Source of the DNA: Adiantum capillus-veneris
Taxonomy: Eukaryota > Streptophyta > Polypodiopsida > Polypodiales > Pteridaceae
DNA length: 64,000 nt
Direction: 5' to 3'
Assembly (NCBI GenBank): GCA_014529385.2
Contig: CM043965.1
Location: 9,878,912-9,942,911 of the forward strand
Below, in pieces: positions 11,747 through 23,486 of the stretch. Position 1 is the first letter of the stretch. Every line of letters starts with the position of its first letter. The notes beneath the pieces were generated by a model. It was not told where the DNA came from. It searched no databases and worked only from the letters and a program-made list of their open reading frames with translations. A program made the translations under genes and the position numbers.

Positions 11747-12068
11747 TGTAAAGAATGAGGATGCAAGAGAGCTACACAAGACAAGCACAAAGCACACAGA
11801 GATGGAAAGCTTCTTCTTCTTTTTCACAGAAAAGAGACTGCAAAATGACTAAGTGCTAAAGCTGAAAAGTAGCACATATGTACATGCGGTCACTAAGTGT
11901 GAACTCGCTAGAAGCGTACTAGGCTGGCACTATAAGTGTAGTCCAGCTGTAGAATCACTGGCAGAGATCCTCCGTGTCGGTTACCTAACGCGCCAGTGAG
12001 TAAATGCCGTAAGCGGCCAAGACCCGTAGTGGATGCCAGCTCAAGGTGTAGAGCTCGACATCTCAACA
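11747..12068 (-). repeat. 3' LTR of C3
   Basis: 322 bp, same family as the C2 LTRs in inverse orientation. The polypurine tract (minus strand GAGCTCGAGGGGGAG) adjoins it at 12069-12084. Confidence 0.93.
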
Positions 12069-12457
12069 CTCCCCCTCGAGCTCTACATGTCGCTAAGTCC
12101 AAGCATAGTCCGGAAATGTCGAAGCTTCTCAGCTCCGAGGGCCTTGGTAAGATATCCGCTATCTGCTCCTCTATGCTGACGTAGACCAAGTCGATGTCGC
12201 CCGCCAACACTCGCTCTCAAACGTAGTGGTAATGGACCTCTATGTGTTTGGTCCTGGCATGGAACACTGGGTTCCTAGCCAACTGCATGCTGCTGAGGTT
12301 GTCACAATGGATGAAAATCTGCTGGTCCACCTGCACTCCCAAGTCCTCAAGTAATGTGCATAGCCAAGCTACCTCGCACGCCGCAACTGCTGCACCTCTG
12401 TACTCGGCCTCTGTGCTCGATAAAGCAACAGTAGGCTGCTTTTTGCTGCTCACTTAG
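12069..12457 (-). pseudogene. pol: C3 RNase H fragment
   Basis: Minus strand 12453-12217 reads the C-terminal RNase H of the C2 family (SSKKQPTVALSSTEAEYRGA and the KHIEVHYHYV block). After a stop near 12217 the remainder (VLAGDIDLVYVSIEEQIADI) continues and shifts frame at the end (LPRPSEL where C2 has FTKALGAEKL). It is joined at 12457 directly to gag sequence. Confidence 0.88.
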
Positions 12458-13163
12458 TCATTGGCCCCTGCAACCCCTTGGGCCTCGACCACGACCTCTA
12501 CCTCTACCTCTGTTGGAGTTAGAATAGAAGGCCTGTTCAGAATTATTTCTGCCATGAGAAGAAGATGTGTCAAGGTTCTTCTCTTCAAGAATAAGCATAG
12601 AAATCAAATCTTGGAACACGGGGATGTCGTCTCTTGTATTCATGGAAGACCTAAAATGTACATACTCATCTCCTAGACCATCCAAGCATGCACGGACAAT
12701 GTCATCATCTTCCACTGAGACTTTAATAGATCCAAGAGCCTCAATGATACTCTTGATCTTCAAAGCATAATCATTGATGGAGAGGTTGTTCCTCTTAACC
12801 TGATTTAGCTCCGACTTTAGTTGAAGCTTCCTGGCCTTGGTGTTCACCTCGAACACTCTGCCTAAGTTTTTCCATGCAATGGCGGGGGTTTCAGCATCCG
12901 GTAGATAGCCCATCATGCCATCTCTGATGCTCATAGAAAGCCAATACATCACTTTGATCTGGCCTTGTTGCCAGTCCCTCAAAGCTTTCCTTTGTTCTAC
13001 TGTAGCATTTGCCTTGGGAATCTCTGGTTCCTTTTCATTGTCTCCTTCTACATAGTCCCAATAACCTTTTCCTTTTAGGAAATTTGTTATTCTGAACTTT
13101 CATGCAGGGTAGTTATTTTTCTCAAGCTTCTCAGTAACAATCTGACTGAAACCGTCAGACATC
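12458..13163 (-). pseudogene. gag: C3 gag fragment
   Basis: Gag starts at ATG 13163 (MSDGFSQIVTEK), has a stop where C2 has Trp (near 13100), and then matches C2 gag closely through VFEVNTKARKLQLKSELNQ and the RG-rich stretch, ending at RGCRGQ at 12458. It retains the lysine codon that is a stop in C2. It lacks the CCHC knuckle because the internal deletion starts just before it. Confidence 0.9.
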
Positions 13164-13397
13164 TTGAAGCACTAAGACAAAATAGATGCAATCTGCAAAA
13201 ACCTGCAAATTTGTTGAACCTGCTATCGTGGTACCTATAACGCTTTCTACACTCAACGAGTGTCCACAATCAAGCGTACATACAACCACTGTACTTGTAC
13301 AGTAAATCTCTGTGTAAATCTCTGTGTATTGCGAACGAAGGGATTGTGATGCTCTTGCTCTCTTAGCCTCTCTTGCCTGCACCAGGCTCTGATACCA

Positions 13398-13719
13398 TGT
13401 AAAGAATGAGGATGCAAGAGAGCTACACAAGACAAGCACAAAGCACACAGAGATGGAAAGCTTCTTCTTCTTCTTCACAGAAAAGAGAGTACAAAATGAC
13501 TAAGTGCTAAAGCTGAAAAGTAGCACATATGTACATGCGGTCACTAAGTGTGAACTCGCTAGAAGCGTACTAGGCTGGCACTATAAGTGTAGTCCAGCTG
13601 GAGAATCACTGGCAGAGATCCTCCGTGTCGGTCACCTAACGCGCCAATGAGTAAATGCCGTAAGCGGCCAAGACCCATAGTGGATGCCAGCTCAAGGTGT
13701 AGAGCTCGACATCTCAACA
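13398..13719 (-). repeat. 5' LTR of C3 with adjoining iMet primer site
   Basis: 322 bp. The primer binding site TGGTATCAGAGCC follows on the minus strand at 13397-13385, and the leader runs to 13164. Confidence 0.93.
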
Positions 13720-13724
13720 CGTTT

Positions 13725-13982
13725 CAACTTGTAAACCCACTTCGTACCAATGGCCTTTTTGCCAGGAGGCAAATCACATAAAATCCATGTGTCATTTTCT
13801 GTAAGTGCATTATATTCTAATTGCATGGAAGCCATCCAATTTTTTGACTTATGTGCTTGATCAAAAGATAGAGGGTCCTCAACGTCATGTAAGACACAGC
13901 CAAAACATAACAATCTAATGCATAAGATGCATGGCGAGAGCCTGAACGAGTACGACTAGACAAAGGTACATCCAATTTACTG
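13725..13982 (-). pseudogene. pol: C1 reverse transcriptase, N-terminal segment
   Basis: Minus strand 13913-13725 reads the start of the copia RT (SFDQAHKSKNWMASMQLEYN, LPPGKKAIGTKWVYKLKR) and is cut by C3 immediately after KLKR; it continues at 11746. Upstream, 13982-13914 is the spacer between integrase and RT, with a frame change. Confidence 0.9.
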
Positions 13983-15379
13983 TCACGCAAAGTGTGCACC
14001 ATCCAATTTGGCAATACCTCTAGCCTGCTCATTTTCAGCCCTTCCCTCATCAACTAAATCATGTACATCTGCATCAGTAATAGGATGATCTGTAACATTT
14101 TTAGAAACCCCCATAGGCTGTACATTTGCCTCATTGGAACTTACATTCGTATTTCCACCACTGAAAAGAGGCAACAAAGTGTCATAAATGTCATGTGAGC
14201 TTACATTACTGTCTCTAGTACATGACAGCAAGGGCTGAACTGAATCTTCCACAAACACTACATCCCATGAAACTAGAATACGTTTTGTTTGCAGATGATA
14301 CAACCTATAACCTTTGCTTTCAGCACTATAACCAACAAAATTACATTTGACAGCCTTATCATCCAATTCTCTGCGCTGTGTTTGTGGCACCAAAGCATAT
14401 GCCAAACATCCAAAAACACGCATGTGCTCAATAGAAGGCTTTCTATCATGCCATGATTCATATGGAGTAATGGACTGCAAAGCTTTCGTAGGACACCTGT
14501 TTAGTACATAAGTGGCACACATGATGGCCTCAAGCCAAAAAGAATGCGGAAAAGCTTGACTTTTGACCATACATCGTGCCATTTTCGTAGGAGACTTGTT
14601 TTTCCTCTCAGCAATACCATTTTGCTGAGGTGTATAAGGCACTATACATTGGTGTTTTATCCCATGACTAGCCAGAAATGCATTAAATCCATGAGACATA
14701 TACTCCCCCCTCGATCGATCGGAAGGGAGGGTGCCCATAGTACATTTTCCGCCATAGCCAGAAATTGTTTGAACCACATAAAAACTTCGGACTTCGCTTT
14801 AAGCGGAAACACCCATGCATGCCTGGAGTAATCATCAATGAAAGTCACGAAGTATAGGTAATTGCCCAAGGACGGAGTTTGCATGGGCCCACAAACATCA
14901 CTATGCACAAGCTGCAACCTGCATGTGGCCCTAATTGAACCATCCTTTGGAAACTTAGAACGTTGCATTTTACCCAAAATACAGCCTTCACAAACATTTT
15001 TGATAGGTGCTTCAAGAGGCGGCAAAGAAGCAACCATATCAGATTTCTGCAAACGTAGCAAACTGGAAAAATTTAGATGACCAAAATGTGCATGCCAAAG
15101 TTTTGCATCTGAAATAGCCCTTGAATCTATAACAGCATTTGCAAAATTTTGTCCACACTTGTCATACAAAGTGAGCTTATACAGCCCACGGCACAAAAGG
15201 CTAGATGCAACAATTTCATCACCAAAACTGAGATCATGAACTGTACATCTTTCATCCACAAATTTGACTACAAGTCTAAGTCTAGCAAGTGCAGATATAT
15301 ACAAGAGATTCTTCTTGATGCCAGGTACATAAAGTGCATCAACAAGTGTGAAGGAGCTGCCATTTGTAGCAGTAAGCAC
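13983..15379 (-). pseudogene. pol: C1 integrase
   Basis: Two overlapping frames (15379-14657 and 14777-13983) make a copia integrase. It has a zinc-binding N-terminus (LWHAHFGHLN and CEGCILGK), then the catalytic core with HSDVCGP, TFIDDYSRHAW and, after a frameshift near 14710 that disrupts the SDRGGEY block, PYTPQQNGIAERKN. Typical downstream copia sequence follows (HMRVFGCLAYALVP, KGYRLYH). It would insert the cDNA into nuclear DNA. The frameshift and an upstream stop at about 15397 make it inactive. Confidence 0.92.
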
Positions 15380-15394
15380 AATCTTTCCAACTCC

Positions 15395-15631
15395 CTAAAC
15401 CGGATAAGAGGCATTGTTGGCACAAGTGGCTGAATTCCCATGAGGGACAGACTCGAGAGAGGTGAACAATTCACGATGTGAGGTAATGTGCTTTGTAGCA
15501 GCACTATCAAAATACCACACATGTGAATCTATAGCAACTGACAAGCATGCATCATGGACAACAGGATTGTAAGTGCACTCTGCGCTAAAAGCCCATTCTG
15601 CATCAACATCAGCAACATAGTCTCCTTTCAT
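15395..15631 (-). pseudogene. pol: C1 protease
   Basis: The copia aspartic protease segment shows WYFDSAATKHIT at about 15495-15515. The active site is D-S-A (15500-15508) where D-S-G is normal. The frame is the same as the integrase fragment below it but is interrupted by a TAG near 15397. Confidence 0.85.
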
Positions 15632-16617
15632 AGAAGACTCAACAATGGCTGCATTTGTAGTGGAACCAGTATTGCAGTGGAACCACCCTCTTTCTTCTTA
15701 GCCTCTTTGGCCTTCAACTTAGGACACGACTTGATCAAGTGATCATTAGCTTTACAATAATGGCAACGCATTTTCTTTTTGCCCTTATCACCAGAATTTC
15801 CAGACAAATTGCTGCCAACAGAAGCATTAGGAACAGAATTTTTTCCACTCACAGCAAAACCATAAGAAGTGGCTGTATTGTTGTTACCACCCTCTCTTTG
15901 AGAAGCAATAAAAGCCTGTTCAACTGCATGCTGCCTAATCCTGTTTTTTCTAGAAAGTGACTCTTGCAACAACAATGTGCATAATGCATCAAACTTGACA
16001 ACTTTGGGATTTCCTTGGGTCATAAGTCTCAAAGTACTAGCAAAAGTCTGGTAAGAATCTGGTAAGGGGTAAGGCATCAAGAACAGTCTGCATAAGGGAA
16101 CTGTCTGAAATGACTTCACCTGCAGAAATAAGTTGCTCATTGATATCCTTGACACTAGCAAGGAAAGTGTCCATATCATCTTCCTCATGCATAATCTCCG
16201 ACTCCAGCTCTTTACGCAACAAAGAAATTTTAGCCTCATTGTGACTTGCATAAAGACCAACCAAAATATCCCAAGCCTGTTTTGCAAATTTTGCTGAACA
16301 GATGTGAGGAACAATGGTGCGCTTCACAGACAATGCAATCAATGCATGAGCCTGCGCATCCTTTATATCCCAACGAGCTTGTTCTGCCATAGGCAAAACA
16401 ACTCTAATAGCAGCAATCGTTGGACAAGACCTGCAACATCCTCAACATCGCCTAGATCCTCAGAACCAGGACGTACATCAATGCTCTGCACAATATTCTA
16501 GACGTCCTTTGACACAAGAACGTGTTGCATCATATAAGCCCACATAGGGTAATTGTACCCATCCAACATGTCCTCAGCAGCAAACATCTTGAAGACATCT
16601 GTGTTGTTGTCAGCCAT
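15632..16617 (-). pseudogene. gag: C1 gag
   Basis: Gag starts at ATG 16617 (MADNNTDVFKMFAAEDMLDG), stops at 16498, and continues in a second frame (16396-16037: AKFAKQAWDILVGLYASHNE, the UBN2-type gag core). A third frame (about 16065-15632) ends with the knuckle CHYCKANDHLIKSC (15724-15765, CX2CX4HX4C) followed by a lysine-rich tail. Two frameshifts and one stop are visible. Length and order are those of a copia gag. Confidence 0.9.
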
Positions 16618-16965
16618 GGTAAATGCTGCATCTGATGTGAAAACTGCCGGAAAATAGGACAAATGAAGCGGGAACAACATGTGCTATATAGCACAAATCG
16701 TAGAAGACTGTAAGTCACATGTTATGCAGAAAACATCACTGACAAAAATTTTGCACAAAATGACGAAATTGGATGTGCAGACCTGCCTGTAGTAGAAACG
16801 GAGGCCGAAATGAGCCTGAATCAAAAATCTGAGCAGACCGAGCTCTGCTAGTTCCCCAAAAATATTTGTCAACTTGCGAACGCTTGCCAAACCTCACTGT
16901 AATCGGAGAAACTGAGCAGGCCTGTGCTGGAGCAGCTGGCGACTAAGCCTGGGAGGACGTAACCT

Positions 16966-16979
16966 GTTGTGATACCAAT
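16966..16979 (-). other. Primer binding site of C1
   Basis: On the minus strand ATTGGTATCACAAC follows the 5' LTR; TGGTATCA is the start of the initiator tRNA-Met complement. The leader 16618-16965 has no gene. Confidence 0.8.
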
Positions 16980-17206
16980 TGTTGGAATTAGGGTTGCAGA
17001 GAAACACACACAACTCAGAGAAGATGAAGGAATATCAAGGCATAGAATAGAGAGTGTGTTACTTAGTGTGCAATGGAAAGATAGATAGCCCTAGAGTGAT
17101 GGGCGTATATACAATGCTCGGGGGAAAAAACCTCCTAAAGAGGGAAAAAATGCCATGGCGGTCCTAGTGTATTCACACACATCACTACCACATGGATATG
17201 GTAACA
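16980..17206 (-). repeat. 5' LTR of C1
   Basis: 227 bp, pair of 4820-5047, about 92-93% identical by eye. Confidence 0.93.
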
Positions 17207-17306
17207 CCACTTACCATAATATAATTAACAAAATCAACCATTAATAGGCTACTGAAGGACCTCTCTTCTTAAGCAAGAAAAGAGAAACCAAATGCTCTAA
17301 TACTAA
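17207..17306 (-). other. Element A leader and primer binding site
   Basis: On the minus strand TTAGTATTAGAGCA follows the LTR at 17306. It matches the intact TTGGTATCAGAGCA of fragment B (29345) with a few changes, so it is a decayed initiator tRNA-Met site. The following TTTCTTGCTTAAGAAGAGAG block also matches B. Confidence 0.8.
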
Positions 17307-18925
17307 TGTAATGGGAATGGCCTATGAACTTTGAGAATAGCGGAATTAAGAGAGTTAAGGTGAGCATTTTTGTGAGGTCACTTTGAGAACATAGAGGGTG
17401 AACTTAATTGATGGTGGCAACATAAACATAGTATTTAATTAACTTGGCATGAACATACTTTTGCAAGAGAGAGAGTATTAGAGAACATGACAATAGTTGA
17501 GGACCGGATTTACTTGGAGCCGGGGTCCGCCCTCCAAAAGACGTTTGTATTATAGATTCTCCCATCAAGAGAGACTTTGTTACAATAAAATCTTTGTGTT
17601 CCTTGTGGCCTTGGTGATGCTATGAAGATGGAAAGCTTCATGCATCACGAGCTTAACATAAACTTTGCAAAAAGCATCAACAATCCCAAGGCCTCAAACA
17701 CCTTCAAAGGTGGAGAGAGCTAGCGGGGAATGAGGGTAGGGAAGAGGAAGAAGAAACATTCCATAGGAGAAAGAAATACTTCCTCACTCATCATCACTCT
17801 TCTTGCTTAGCATAGCATAATAGCATAGTAACAAAGATGAAGAAGATGGCAAGCTTAGGCATTGAAGCATGGCTCTTGGTTGGATTTACATTCTATAGCC
17901 AAGAGTGTTGGTGTAGGCTCTCCACCTCTCAACAAGCTTGGAGAAGGAGATGGAGCTCTTGCACTTTGCACTCCACACCATGAGAGAGTGTGTGTATATG
18001 TGTGGGAGAGTATACCCCCCTCTCATGCTTGGTCCACACCTCTCTCTCTCTCTCTCTCTCTAGTAATAATTAATTATATCATTTGGGACATGTGTCCTCT
18101 TTTTCCTCTTTGAGAGAAAGAACTTAATTATTTATTTTTATGCATCTAAATTCTCATTGGGGCCCTTTAAAGCCTCTCCAATAGGATTCAAGCACATCAT
18201 GAGGGCCACATGTGGAGAATTTTTTGAACATGTGTCTTTTATGCTTCTTAAGTCATTTGGTTTGATTTGAATACTTTAAGCACTTAGTCAATCAAGCATG
18301 TGTCTTCTATGCTTCTTAAGTTATTTAGTTTGAATTGAATACTTCAAGCACTCATTCAATCAAGCATGGAAATGTTCATGACTCTTGAGAATTTATCTTT
18401 GAGTTTAACACTTCATTAACCTTAAGTCATTTAAGCATAAAAATCACCTCAAGCTTTGGGCAAGGTTCCACACAACCACTTTAAGCATCTTAGCACCTCA
18501 TGCTTGGGTAGTATTCCCACCTCGACGTTAGCCCTAGCTTGCGTAACGTCAAAGGACTTTTTAATACTAACTTTTGGAGGTCTTTAACGAAGCTAACCCT
18601 AAGGTCTTTTAAGCTCCATTAGATGCACGTTGCTCTTTGATAGACTACCTCCTTTTGGACCCATATTGACATGTAACTATTTCTCCTCTCAGTCGCTTGC
18701 TGAGGTAAATCTAGAAGTTCTTATTGCACATTGCTCTTTGGTAGACCGTCTCCTTTTGGACCCTTATTGAGATGCAACCATTTCTCCTTTTGGTCCCCTA
18801 TTGCCATAGGTTTAGAAGCACATATCTATATCCTAACTCTTGTTCCCTTTTTATCTTTCCATATTAAATGATCAGTTTAATATGAGAAAATCATTTGGTA
18901 AAGTTAGGTATTATATATTATGACA
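17307..18925 (-). repeat. 5' LTR of element A
   Basis: 1619-bp LTR, TGTCATAA to TTACA on the minus strand. Its 3' half is homologous to the B LTR (28360-29344), including the TTTTGGAGGG block. It holds a (TC)10 run at 18041-18061 and a roughly 100-bp tandem duplication near 18627-18830, where a GCACRTTGCTCTTTGRTAGAC block occurs twice. An ORF at 17862-18113 is LTR sequence, not a gene. Confidence 0.85.
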
Positions 18926-19099
18926 ACACTTGTATGTCTTATAGGTCACACCACTTGAGGTGGAACTTATAAGCCAACTATAATCCAAAGATAAATTGGA
19001 CTTGATAGTTTTTCCTTATTGAGGATCTCTAAAGGCATTGTCAATGAGTCTTGACATCTAAAATCATCGTTGTATATGGTAGCAAAGATCTATATAACA

Positions 19100-19225
19100 T
19101 GTCATAAAATATAATATCTAGCTTGACCCAAATGATTTTCTCATGTAATTTGGGTTTTCTCATGTTAAACTGATCATTTTATATGGGAAGATAAAAGGGA
19201 AACAAGAGCTAGAATATAGATATGT
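19100..19225 (+). repeat. Inverted fragment of the element A LTR
   Basis: Plus-strand 19100-19225 starts TGTCATAAAATATAAT and matches the first 125 bases or so of the A LTR (18925 downward on the minus strand). It therefore sits head to head with that LTR, 174 bases away. It stops abruptly where Helitron sequence begins. The spacer 18926-19099 has no gene. Confidence 0.8.
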
Positions 19226-20110
19226 ATATTTAATCAATGACTATGCATTGCAAAGAATGCATGGAGACTCCAAAGAGTATCTTAGTGTAGATTCAATTTG
19301 TATCTCAGAGGAAAACACACGTTCGTACTTAAATAACCTTATTCTTGGTGGTCGTTTTTTGCCTCATGTTTTAGTCTTAAAAGAAATGCTTCTATCATGC
19401 TGCTGTGGAATTTGGATCCAAGACATGGATTACGCAATGGAATGAGATTGATATGAAAATAGTTTCATCATATGGTAATTGAAGTAGATATAATTGCAAA
19501 ATCAAATATTGGAGAGAGAGTCTTTAGTCCAAGGATACACTTTGTTGTTGGAACCCATCTATGGGGAGGGCTTCCATTTCAAATGAAGCATTGTCAGTTT
19601 TCAATCAAGCTAGCTTATGGGATGATAATCAACAAAGCACAAGGGCAAAAATTGGGAATTCCTGGTCTATATCTTGCATCGTTTGTCTTCTTGCACGGAC
19701 AATTATATGTTGTAATGTCACATGTGCAAAGTGCACCTGTTGTGAGGACTGTTGTCAATATTGAAAACACTCAAGAGGATTTATACTATAATCCAAACAT
19801 TGTATTCAAGAAAGTATTACAGCTAGCAAACTCATAACAGAGGTACAAAATGACATTTTGGCTTTCACTTAAAGTGAGATAAACTCGATACTAAATTTCA
19901 TTAAGTATTGGCCACAAATGGATCCTCAATGCAGTGCATCCTACGTCGTGGTCATATCACTAAGTTATTCGAGGTATTTATCTTCTTTTTAAAAAGTGGA
20001 ATATTAACTTAAACTTTTATTTTCTTGAGAAGATTGGCTTACACATTGAAATACTTTGTTGAGATCCACCGCAATGGAGGGCAAGATGTTTTTGGTGATC
20101 TTATTTGATA
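19226..20110 (+). pseudogene. Helitron helicase 3' fragment (PIF1-like) with downstream sequence
   Basis: The frames at 19248-19445 and 19472-19837 match the end of the plant Helitron RepHel helicase: GGRFLPHVLVLKE (usual form GGGFPPHVLxLK), a disrupted IMLxxNLDP block, then QFSIKLAYGMIINKAQGQKL and HGQLYVVMSHVQS, which are helicase motifs V-VI. At least one frameshift separates the two parts. Homology to the minus-strand copy at 40150-41096 continues past the stop at 19837 to about 20110, including GTTGAGATCCACCGCAATGG. No N-terminal Rep domain or Helitron terminus is visible. 20111-20623 holds nothing I recognise. Confidence 0.8.
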
Positions 20111-20621
20111 CAACTCATATTATATTATAAGAGTTTTGATACGACAAAATTATAATTTTAACCTTTTATTGCTCTACATAACTCATGGATGCCTTTGTAG
20201 AGATCACTACCATTGAGGATTTATTATCGTACGTATTTATGAAATGATATATTTAGATAGAGATATGTCTATGGAAGTTCTCGGATACTACCATGTTGGC
20301 ATTTCTTTAGATCAAGAGGATCATCAAATTCAAGTCAATATTTGGTTTGCAAGTGATCAAAGGCCACTCAATGCGCAATAGGTGGGTGTTGATGGAGACC
20401 ACACTACATCCTATCGATTAAGGATATTCACTCAAGTTGAAACACCTCTCTGTCTCTTATAAAATGTAGATAATATAGGTCCTTGGACTTATAGAGTCCC
20501 TAATGTGGTCTCTAGGAGACTACATTATTTTGGACAATAGCTCTTCTGTATTATCTCAGCTACGTTTAATATTTTCAATGCATCTTGATGAAATTGTGAA
20601 ATTTTAAAGTATTTTGTATCA

Positions 20622-20623
<2 letters not shown>

Positions 20624-20720
<97 letters not shown>
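20624..20720. repeat. Microsatellite (TC)n then (TATC)n
   Basis: Perfect TC repeat at 20624-20701 followed by five TATC units. 20721-21222 has no recognisable feature. Confidence 0.97.
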
Positions 20721-21220
20721 TTTAAATCTTCTTTTTTAAACAAAAGAAAGAATGACATGATTCTCTATGGTATGTTAATCAAGGTCTTTTTTTATCAAAA
20801 TTCATTTCTCTTTCCCTCTTAAACCTCTAAATTTTCATTTTCAGAGAAGATGAAAAATGAAACGATACCCCATAGTTTTGTACACCTTGAATGATACACT
20901 TGCTTTTATGAGAGGTATAAAAAATATGCTCTTTGATATTAACTTTCACCCAATGAGAAGCATGTGCTGAGGACATTGTTAACGTTATCAAGGATTTTGA
21001 GATCCTTTGGTGTGTATAGTTTGAACGTGAATTGATATGTCATTAAATAAGTTGCTATTTTTTATGCCTAAATGGGTTCTTATCTTCATTGCAGCCTTCA
21101 GTTGTACTGCAGGCATCCTGTCTTGGCATTGTACAAAGCACAATGTTTTAGAAGTGTCGTAGGTTATTATTACATAAATCTTGGACAAACCAGCATTTGA
21201 GCATGGTAAACGAGGATCCA

Positions 21221-21344
<124 letters not shown>

Positions 21345-22122
21345 CTGTCATGGGGAGATGTATAAAGATAAGACACATACACACACACACACACATACAT
21401 GCCATCAATGGTAAAAGCGTACAAGACCTGCCGATAGGTGAGTCACGCAAGTTAGTATGATCTATAGTGCTACTATGAATCGCAATTTTTTTGATGCCAT
21501 AAATGTGTGTAGCTGATTGAACTTTGGGTTGGTTTGTTGAACATCGATATTGAAGTTGTCTATTATCATTGTGCAAGTGTTTTGTATATTGTGCTGCAAA
21601 GTTTATTGTAATTCTTCCAAGAATTTTTTTAATGATGGATATCGATATAACAACACGATTTGTATGTTATGATCTTTTTATTTTATTATGTGCTATCACA
21701 ATTTCTAAATTTGGTTGTACCATACTATCTGTTTTCAAAATGTTGATTTGTTTGTTGAATGGTATCACAATAGCTTGTTGTGCAAAAAGGTAGTCATACA
21801 CAGACATTGTAAATGATTCACTCTGTCATTCTTATATATGGAAATATACAAATATATTGAAGCTTACCAAAAATATGTGTATACTTGATTGTGGCAGAAA
21901 TTTTCTTCAAAAAAGTTTTTAGCATTGGGTACTAGCCATTGACAATGGGGATATGGGTGATGGAGGTTTAGATAGATTCAAAATACCTTCACACATGATG
22001 CTTCCAACAAAATAGTTTATCATAACTTCTCAACTTTATACATGGAGATTGGAGTCGTGTGCAAGATCATGCCAGTTTTTTTCAGAGAGCGAGCAATACT
22101 TGTTCCTTGAAATAAAGAGGTA

Positions 22123-22215
22123 TATTTAATCAATGACTATGCATTCCAAAGAATGTATGTGGACTCCGAAGAGTATCTTATTGCAAATTCAATTTGTATG
22201 TCTGAGGAAAACTAT
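22123..22215 (+). repeat. Short second copy of the Helitron helicase fragment
   Basis: Repeats 19224-19316 with scattered changes (both start TATATTTAATCAATGACTAT). It is too short to code. 22216-22714 holds no recognisable gene. Confidence 0.75.
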
Positions 22216-22714
22216 TGCGGGAGCGAATCACACCAACTATAAAGTGCATGCAACACTACCTAGATCAATGTAATATCAATCGAGGACAGAAATGACACGA
22301 TAGGCACACAAAGGAAATCTCTATAGCTTGTCAAGCTGAGACCATCCCACACATACAACACTCTAGAAGGCCAACTAAACCAAGATCAAGAATCTCACTG
22401 CTCTCAACTACACCACCCAATCCACATACACACAATTGGAACGAAACTCACCAAATCATACCAGAATCATATGAAACTTAAGGAACATCATCCCCTCACT
22501 AGGATACACCTGCCCCAAATCCTTTACACTCAATCTATAAGTACCTATGTGTAGCTTATGTTGCCACGATTCTAACGACTACTTGCATGCAAAAAACAGA
22601 CATCCTTTGATACACTTATGACCACAAATATCTCATAGATGCATTAGCGTGTGTGCTCCATTTTACGTGGAATGCTTGGCATTGTTGCGTAGCTCTCTCC
22701 GAGCCTATCACATT

Positions 22715-23301
<587 letters not shown>

Positions 23302-23486
23302 AACAGAGTTCAATGGGTCAAATGGCCTTGTATTTACAATCAGTAAGTGCCATCGCACCTGGCTTCTGCAACTAGAATAGCTATTCATAATCTGCATCAT
23401 TTCATAACTCTCGAAAAATAAGACTTTGGTACAAAAATTGAGTTATTACGTACTATTGACCCATGGGTCAACACTCCCCCCCTCCA
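23302..23486 (-). repeat. Element N: probable 3' LTR start with polypurine tract
   Basis: On the minus strand GGAGGGGGGGAG (23486-23474) is followed by TGTTGACCCATGGG, the pattern of a polypurine tract and LTR start. The LTR would extend leftward, possibly through the tandem duplication. No partner LTR is visible, so the call is tentative. Confidence 0.45.

Larger units (their letters stand above)
11747..13719 (-). mobile_element. Element C3: internally deleted copia element of the C2 family
   Basis: Two 322-bp LTRs (11747-12068 and 13398-13719) differ at about seven positions. The 5-bp target duplication CGTTT is perfect (11742-11746 and 13720-13724), so this is a genuine insertion into the C1 RT. 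On the minus strand it has a primer site, a leader, gag to the RG-rich region, then directly RNase H, polypurine tract and LTR. Relative to C2 it lacks about 3.2 kb, from late gag to early RNase H. Confidence 0.95.
4820..17206 (-). mobile_element. Element C1: Ty1/copia retrotransposon inserted in A, itself hosting C2 and C3
   Basis: Terminal LTRs of 228 bp (4820-5047) and 227 bp (16980-17206) start TGTTGGAATT and end GGTAACA on the plus strand and differ at about 17 positions by eye. The flanks are ACACT before 4820 and CCACT after 17206, a 5-bp target duplication with one change. Reading the minus strand, the order is LTR, iMet primer site, gag, protease, integrase, RT, RNase H, polypurine tract, LTR: the copia order. 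Removing C2 and C3 leaves a C1 of about 5.2 kb. Its frame is broken in many places. Confidence 0.92.
1..18925 (-). mobile_element. Element A: degenerate chromovirus-type Ty3/gypsy LTR retrotransposon, interrupted by C1
   Basis: Reading the minus strand, the order is LTR (18925 to 17307), a tRNA-iMet-like primer site, gag (4543 to about 3300), protease, reverse transcriptase, integrase, a chromodomain-like tail, a polypurine tract and the start of the second LTR (281 to 1). This is the canonical Ty3/gypsy order, and the tail after integrase points to the chromovirus clade. The internal part is split by the C1 insertion at 4820-17206. The first 281 bases match 18645-18925 with roughly 9% differences by eye, so they are the two LTRs of one element. 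The second LTR runs off the left edge, so the target duplication cannot be checked. All coding parts are broken. Confidence 0.85.

Noticed and set aside
17862-18113. Plus-strand ORF of 83 codons
   Set aside because: Lies wholly in the LTR of element A and includes a TC repeat; no coding signature.
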